64,000 nucleotides of DNA. Origin: Flavobacterium panacis. Its GTDB lineage: Bacteria; Bacteroidota; Bacteroidia; Flavobacteriales; Flavobacteriaceae. The position numbers and the translations under genes are program-made. The notes below the pieces were generated by a model. That model was not told the DNA's origin. It saw nothing but the letters and a program-made list of their open reading frames with translations, and did not search any database. The first letter of the stretch is position 1. Each line of letters begins with the position of its first letter. Location of the stretch: positions 310,001 through 374,000 of the forward strand of contig NZ_JANKMS010000005.1 in assembly GCF_024649945.1 (NCBI RefSeq). Direction: 5' to 3'. This document shows, one piece after another, positions 60,752 to 64,000 of this stretch.

Positions 60752-60777
60752 AAAAGCCACTTGTAGAAGTGGCTTTT
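60752..60777. terminator. bidirectional terminator
   Basis: AAAAGCCACTT (60752-60762), loop gtag, AAGTGGCTTTT (60767-60777). Serves the helicase gene and the convergent 77-residue protein gene. Confidence 0.82.
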
Positions 60778-60790
60778 CTCATTTTTTAAA

Positions 60791-61024
60791 TTATTCAACC
60801 TCCAAATAAGGATCCAAAATCTCGGACAATTTATTCAGCCAATAAAAGCTTTCATCCAGATTTATATTTTCCTGCTGTAGAAATTCATTTTCGTGCATTG
60901 CATTCAAAGCAAGAATATAATTTACTTGTCGAATGCATTTCGCCATACTTTTGGAATCAATTGAATTGTTGAAGAATTCAGTTAATCGCAATTCGGTTTC
61001 TTTGGAAAAAGTGTTTGTACTCAT
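60791..61024 (-). CDS. 77-residue protein, paralogue of the one at 29088
   Basis: Same length and pattern as the protein at 29088-29321: FSKETELRLTEFF, then MAKCIRQVNYILAL and FYWLNKLSEILDPYLEVE. No known family recognised; likely a small helical cytoplasmic protein. It converges on the DUF3427 helicase gene. Its leader contains a structured, relatively G+C-rich element flanked by direct repeats of the ribosome-binding/start region, so its translation may be controlled by RNA structure. Confidence 0.75.
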   Translation of the reverse strand: MSTNTFSKETELRLTEFFNNSIDSKSMAKCIRQVNYILALNAMHENEFLQQENINLDESFYWLNKLSEILDPYLEVE

Positions 61025-61049
61025 AATCTTGAAATTTAGGAATAAAAAA

Positions 61050-61126
61050 CCCGTATAGCTTAGCTGTCCTGCGCCTTCAAGAACGCGCTACGGTTGTTTC
61101 CAATACCGCCAGCATACCACACGGGC
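61050..61126 (-). ncRNA. structured RNA-like element in the leader of the 77-residue gene
   Basis: Read on the minus strand the 77 bases begin GCCCGTGTGG and end CTATACGGG before a T-run (TTTTTT). CCCGT (61125-61121) pairs with ACGGG (61054-61050). Two internal hairpins are visible, CGG-TA-TTG/CAA-CCG (about 61108-61091) and GCGC/GCGC (61088-61085 with 61074-61071). It is far more G+C-rich than its surroundings. I know no matching RNA family. A 28-codon open frame (61146-61060) also crosses it. Confidence 0.45.
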
Positions 61127-61166
61127 AAAAATCTTTTTGTGTACATAATCTTGAAGTTTAGGACTT

Positions 61167-61174
61167 CAAATATA
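61167..61174 (-). promoter_or_regulatory. -7 box TATATTTG before the structured leader
   Basis: Minus-strand TATATTTG (61174-61167) would start a transcript that includes both direct repeats, the structured element and the small gene. Confidence 0.45.
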
Positions 61175-61296
61175 TGAAAAACAAAAACATATTGTAGGTT
61201 TTTTCTTTAAATAAATTATGATAACCTAAGTATAAATCGAAATTACAAAATTGAAAAATAATTCGTTTAAAATTTCATAATATTTCCTTAACCTGC

Positions 61297-61327
61297 TTGT
61301 CTTTTTCCTTTAAAATAAATAAGTTTG
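61297..61327 (+). promoter_or_regulatory. promoter TTG-N20-TAAGTTTG
   Basis: TTG (61297-61299), 20-base spacer, TAAGTTTG (61320-61327), 28 bases before the ATG of the hibernation factor gene. Confidence 0.65.
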
Positions 61328-61355
61328 AGAATGAATCATTAAAATATTATCCGTT

Positions 61356-61670
61356 ATGAAAGTACAAATCAACACCGACAAAAACATTGAAGGAAGCGCA
61401 AGATTAGAAAGTTATTTTTCTGGAGAAATAGAAAAAAGCTTGAATCGATTTGAAGATAAAATTACCCGTGTAGAAATCCACTTTGGAGATGAAAATGGGG
61501 AAAAATTCAGCTTGCATGACAAAAAATGTGTGATTGAAGTCCGTCCTGTAAAATTACAAGCGATAACTGTTACAGAACACGCCGAAACGCTTGAAAAAGC
61601 TTTTAGTGGGGCATTGGCTAAAGTCAAAAAATCGTTGACTACCACTTTCGAAAAAATAAAAGAATATTAA
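61356..61670 (+). CDS. hpf: ribosome hibernation-promoting factor, HPF/RaiA family
   Basis: A 104-residue protein of the HPF/YfiA family that binds the decoding region of the 30S subunit and silences ribosomes in stationary phase. Pattern: KNIEGSARLESYFSGEIEKS, ITRVEIHFGDENGEK, KKCVIEVRPVKLQAITVTEH and a final basic helix ALAKVKKSLTTTFEKIKE. It is the short form without the C-terminal dimerisation domain. An own promoter is present. Confidence 0.85.
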   Translation: MKVQINTDKNIEGSARLESYFSGEIEKSLNRFEDKITRVEIHFGDENGEKFSLHDKKCVIEVRPVKLQAITVTEHAETLEKAFSGALAKVKKSLTTTFEKIKEY

Positions 61671-61685
61671 ATTTAAAAATATTTA

Positions 61686-61766
61686 AAAAGTAACAAAGGC
61701 ACAAAGGTGCAAAGTAACAAAGGGAAAACTTAGAACCTTTGTTACTTTGCACCTTTGTTACTTTTT
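61686..61766. repeat. gtaacaaagg palindrome between convergent genes
   Basis: AAGGTGCAAAGTAACAAAGG (61705-61724) is perfectly complementary to 61736-61755, with longer imperfect arms of aagtaacaaaggcac units. It may act as a terminator for both sides. Confidence 0.65.
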
Positions 61767-62429
61767 CTAAGATTTCGGTAACGGAGCACCAACGGCAATA
61801 TCGCAACGGTGTCCTGGTTTTCCGTGTGGCGGATTCATTCCGTCTGCAACTGTAGCTTCAGTTCCTTCGGTACTCAACAATGCCGGAACTGGATTTGATG
61901 CCGCTGGAGGCGTAACGGTAAAATTCTGCGTAACTGTTCCGCTCTGCGCTGTATTTGGTGTTGTTGTTGTCTTTGCAGGAGCAGAATTTAACGGAGCTCC
62001 AACCGGAATATCGCAACGGTGACCTGGTTGCCCGTGTGGTGGATTCATTCCTTTTGCTGTTTTAACTGGCGTTGTAGTCGTCGTAACCACTTGTTGTTGC
62101 TGATTCTGATTTACCTGAACAGTTTGTCCTTGTGCTGGCTGTCCTTGCGGCATTGGTGCAGAATTCAAAGGTGCGCCAACTGCAATATCACAACGATGCC
62201 CTGGTTGTCCGTGTGCAGGATTAATTCCTTTAGTATCGCTTAAAACCGTATTTGGATTTGCTGCTGAAGCTTGTGTAACTGGTGCAGCCGTTTTAGTGGT
62301 ATCTTTTGCAAGTCCTAATCTTACTAATTCAGAAGTCGATGTGCTTTCTTGCGGTTCTAATTCCTTTTTGCAGGAAACAAATACTAAAGAAGTTATAGCG
62401 AGCGAAGTGATAAGTAATTTTGCATTCAT
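61767..62429 (-). CDS. lipoprotein with three HGxPGHRCDI motifs
   Basis: A 220-residue lipoprotein (ATG at 62429, signal ...LVFVSC). The mature protein is low complexity, rich in Thr, Gln, Ala and Pro, and carries three copies of a sharply conserved motif: NPAHGQPGHRCDIAVGAPL, NPPHGQPGHRCDIPVGAPL and NPPHGKPGHRCDIAVGAPL. Each has two His and one Cys. The third copy ends four residues before the C-terminus. The linkers differ completely, so selection acts on the motif, which may bind a metal or heme, or be a recognition peptide. The function is not known to me. Confidence 0.8.
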   Translation of the reverse strand: MNAKLLITSLAITSLVFVSCKKELEPQESTSTSELVRLGLAKDTTKTAAPVTQASAANPNTVLSDTKGINPAHGQPGHRCDIAVGAPLNSAPMPQGQPAQGQTVQVNQNQQQQVVTTTTTPVKTAKGMNPPHGQPGHRCDIPVGAPLNSAPAKTTTTPNTAQSGTVTQNFTVTPPAASNPVPALLSTEGTEATVADGMNPPHGKPGHRCDIAVGAPLPKS

Positions 62430-62480
62430 TGGGGTGGTATTTTTAAAATCTCTCAAATATACTTGTTTTTTCGTGATTTC

Positions 62481-62647
62481 ACCATATAAGTAATGTAAGA
62501 TAATTATTTGATAAGGTGCAAAGAGACAAAGCTACAAAGGAACAGAGTGGCTAAGAATCTTAAAATAAAACTTGGCGTCCTCGTGCCTTTGTGGCAATAG
62601 TGCGCCTTCTTTAATTTCCTTTAATTGTCTTATATTACTTATATGGT
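62481..62647. repeat. ATATAAG inverted repeat, copy 2
   Basis: Left arm ACCATATAAGTAATGTAAGA (62481-62500) and right arm (62628-62647) are inverted copies with one mismatch. Between them lie gcaaagagacaaagctacaaagg and cgtgcctttgtggc repeats. Nothing else in 62430-62686. Confidence 0.65.
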
Positions 62648-62686
62648 TTAAAAAATGAATACCTTTAAACTCAAATAATACTACTC

Positions 62687-63175
62687 ATGAAAAAAACACT
62701 TTTACTTCTTTTATTCGTTGCTTCTTTTGCAAATGCTCAAACTGACAAAAACAAAATCAATCAAACTTTAGATGCTTGGCACAAAGCCGCTGGTGAAGTA
62801 AAATTTGACGCTTATTTCAACACTTTGGCAGATGATGCGATCTACATAGGAACAGATGCAACTGAAAACTGGACCAAAAAAGAATTTAAAGTTTGGGCAA
62901 AACCGTATTTCGACAAAGGAACAACATGGAATTTTAAAGCATTGGAACGTCATATCTTTTTTGATAAAACAGGAAAAATTGCTTGGTTCGACGAATTGCT
63001 TGACACACAAATGAAAATCTGTCGCGGTTCTGGAGTTTTGATAAAAGTAGGCAACGAATGGAAAATTAAACATTATGTTTTATCGATGACCGTTCCAAAT
63101 GACGAAGTTGATGCTGTAACCAAAATAAAAGCACCAATTGAAGATGCTTTGATCGCAAAGCTTCAAAAGAAATAA
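62687..63175 (+). CDS. SnoaL/NTF2-like secreted protein
   Basis: A 162-residue protein with signal peptide MKKTLLLLLFVASFANAQ. The mature domain is an NTF2-like alpha+beta cone: LDAWHKAAGEVKFDAYFNTL, DDAIYIGTDATENWTKKEFK, WFDELLDT, RGSGVLIKVGNEWKIKHYVL. The fold serves enzymes and binding proteins, so no activity can be assigned. It ends in a nested terminator. Confidence 0.85.
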   Translation: MKKTLLLLLFVASFANAQTDKNKINQTLDAWHKAAGEVKFDAYFNTLADDAIYIGTDATENWTKKEFKVWAKPYFDKGTTWNFKALERHIFFDKTGKIAWFDELLDTQMKICRGSGVLIKVGNEWKIKHYVLSMTVPNDEVDAVTKIKAPIEDALIAKLQKK

Positions 63176-63213
63176 AACATTTCACCTATTTCTTTTTATA
63201 AACATAACTTTTT

Positions 63214-63277
63214 AAGCACCTTACAAGCCGAATTGATAAATTAATTTTAATAAATTCGGCAAAAACGGTGCTTTTTT
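63214..63277 (+). terminator. two-level terminator
   Basis: Outer stem AAGCACC (63214-63220) / GGTGCTT (63267-63273) with T-run, enclosing GCCGAATT (63227-63234) / AATTCGGC (63253-63260). Confidence 0.7.
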
Positions 63278-63392
63278 GTAACTTTAAAATAAGATACTAT
63301 CAAAAAAACATAGTGTAATTTAAAATATCAATCAAAATTACACACCAACCTCTATTTTATCAGCCTTTAAAACGAGAATATTTATTTTTTTT

Positions 63393-63400
63393 TAACTTTG
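63393..63400 (+). promoter_or_regulatory. -7 box TAACTTTG
   Basis: Matches TAnnTTTG, 38 bases before the ammonium transporter start. An aacccta/gggtt-like dyad (accccaaaaaaaatagggtt) follows directly and could be an operator. Confidence 0.5.
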
Positions 63401-63438
63401 ACCCCAAAAAAAATAGGGTTAAACAAAGTATTTTAAAA

Positions 63439-64000
63439 ATGAAAATAGAAAAACGCTGGATTATTTCCTTTATTATGATCAGTGTCGTGTGCACAATCGG
63501 TGCATTTTGGCCAACAGTAACCGAAAATAACTATGTTTTATCAGAATTCGGAACTACAGATCATATTGTTCCTGCCGATGTTGCCTGGATGCTTACTTCA
63601 AGTTGTTTAGTTTTAATCATGACTCCTGGACTATCTTTCTTTTATGGTGGAATGGTAGGAAAGAAAAATGTTATCTCGACTATGCTTCAGAGTTTTATCT
63701 GTTTAGGAGTGGTAACACTTTTATGGGTTGTTGTAGCATTTAGTTTAGCTTTTGGAGAGCCAGTTGGTTTTGGTTCTGGTGATCATTTTTACAGCTTTTT
63801 CGGAAATCCGACTACTTTTGCTTTTATGGATTATGTAGGCGTTTTGCCTCATAAACAATTGGCAAATACGATTCCGTTTATGCTTTTTGCTTTGTTTCAG
63901 ATGAAATTTGCGATTATCTGTCCAGCGATTATTACAGGTTCGTTTGCAGAACGCGTTCGTTTTATCTCTTATTTAGTATTTATTAGTTTATTCACTATTT
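63439..64000 (+). CDS. amt: ammonium transporter Amt, 3' partial
   Basis: The frame opens at the ATG at 63439 and runs off the window end, giving 187 residues. It is recognised as an Amt/Mep ammonium channel from ADVAWMLTSSCLVLIMTPGL, FFYGGMVGKKNVISTMLQSF, the conserved FQMKFAIICPAIITGSFAER and several membrane helices. The protein starts with an extra hydrophobic segment (about 7-24), probably a signal sequence. A GlnB-type PII gene often follows in such loci but is outside the window. Confidence 0.95.
   Translation, partial: MKIEKRWIISFIMISVVCTIGAFWPTVTENNYVLSEFGTTDHIVPADVAWMLTSSCLVLIMTPGLSFFYGGMVGKKNVISTMLQSFICLGVVTLLWVVVAFSLAFGEPVGFGSGDHFYSFFGNPTTFAFMDYVGVLPHKQLANTIPFMLFALFQMKFAIICPAIITGSFAERVRFISYLVFISLFTI

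Noticed and set aside
61050..61126. tRNA or SRP RNA at the structured element
   Set aside because: The 77-base size and a tagcttagctg segment recall a tRNA, but no canonical T-arm next to the acceptor or anticodon arm exists; the SRP domain IV consensus is also missing.

Overview
The window reads as a chromosomal segment of a Flavobacterium-like Bacteroidota. The evidence is the AT-rich sequence, many promoters of the Bacteroidetes form TTG-N17-20-TAnnTTTG, SusC-type TonB receptors with lipoprotein partners, families common in Flavobacteriia (DUF4625, DUF4407, DUF4260, DUF1080), and dense intergenic palindromic repeats.

Layout. 1-12.5 kb is mostly housekeeping: the end of a UbiA prenyltransferase, an rRNA pseudouridine synthase, a glycosyltransferase with an LPG-synthase-like membrane protein, ruvC, hemW, a cyclase-family hydrolase and several small conserved proteins. 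12.6-16.7 kb holds a TonB-dependent receptor followed by a beta-propeller phytase lipoprotein, probably a phytate/phosphate scavenging pair. 16.7-20.7 kb holds pckA, a DUF423 protein and a saccharopine-dehydrogenase-like enzyme. 20.9-24.0 kb is a four-gene BlaI/M56 operon with paired BlaI-type operators over its promoter; its second gene carries an in-frame stop. 24.2-27.1 kb has a GT61 enzyme and an M20 dipeptidase. tRNA-Leu(UAG) at 27.15 kb is followed by an accessory stretch to about 30.6 kb: MORN-like lipoprotein, SUKH-like protein, a small protein divergent from an XRE regulator, a frameshifted gene and a YcxB-like protein.

30.9-33.5 kb carries a DUF1080 lipoprotein, a peptidase-MA-like protein and a HAD phosphatase. 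33.8-39.1 kb is an AraC regulator with a TolC-HlyD-MFS efflux operon. Two tRNA-Asp genes with separate promoters lie at 39.4-40.2 kb, followed by DUF58 and M1 aminopeptidase genes. 43.8-49.6 kb is a probable transition-metal (zinc favoured) acquisition locus: a small His/Cys membrane protein, two DUF4625 lipoproteins, a TonB receptor and an AztD-like His-rich lipoprotein, headed by a promoter bracketed by two TGCAA-N5-TTGCA operators. 49.7-53.9 kb has two lipoproteins and a LytTR regulator/TPR histidine kinase pair. 54-57 kb has trxA and an AsmA-like protein. 57.2-60.7 kb is a Nudix plus PLD-helicase-DUF3427 cassette, a candidate defence module. The end holds a 77-residue protein paralogous to one at 29.1 kb, a structured RNA-like element, a ribosome hibernation factor, a lipoprotein with three HGxPGHRCDI motifs, an NTF2-like protein and the start of an ammonium transporter.

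Intergenic DNA is unusually rich in palindromic repeats of several families. Some copies keep base pairing through compensatory changes, and one short repeat appears to have entered the hemW reading frame. Coordinates, motifs and pairings were read by eye; family assignments come from recalled family features without database searches.
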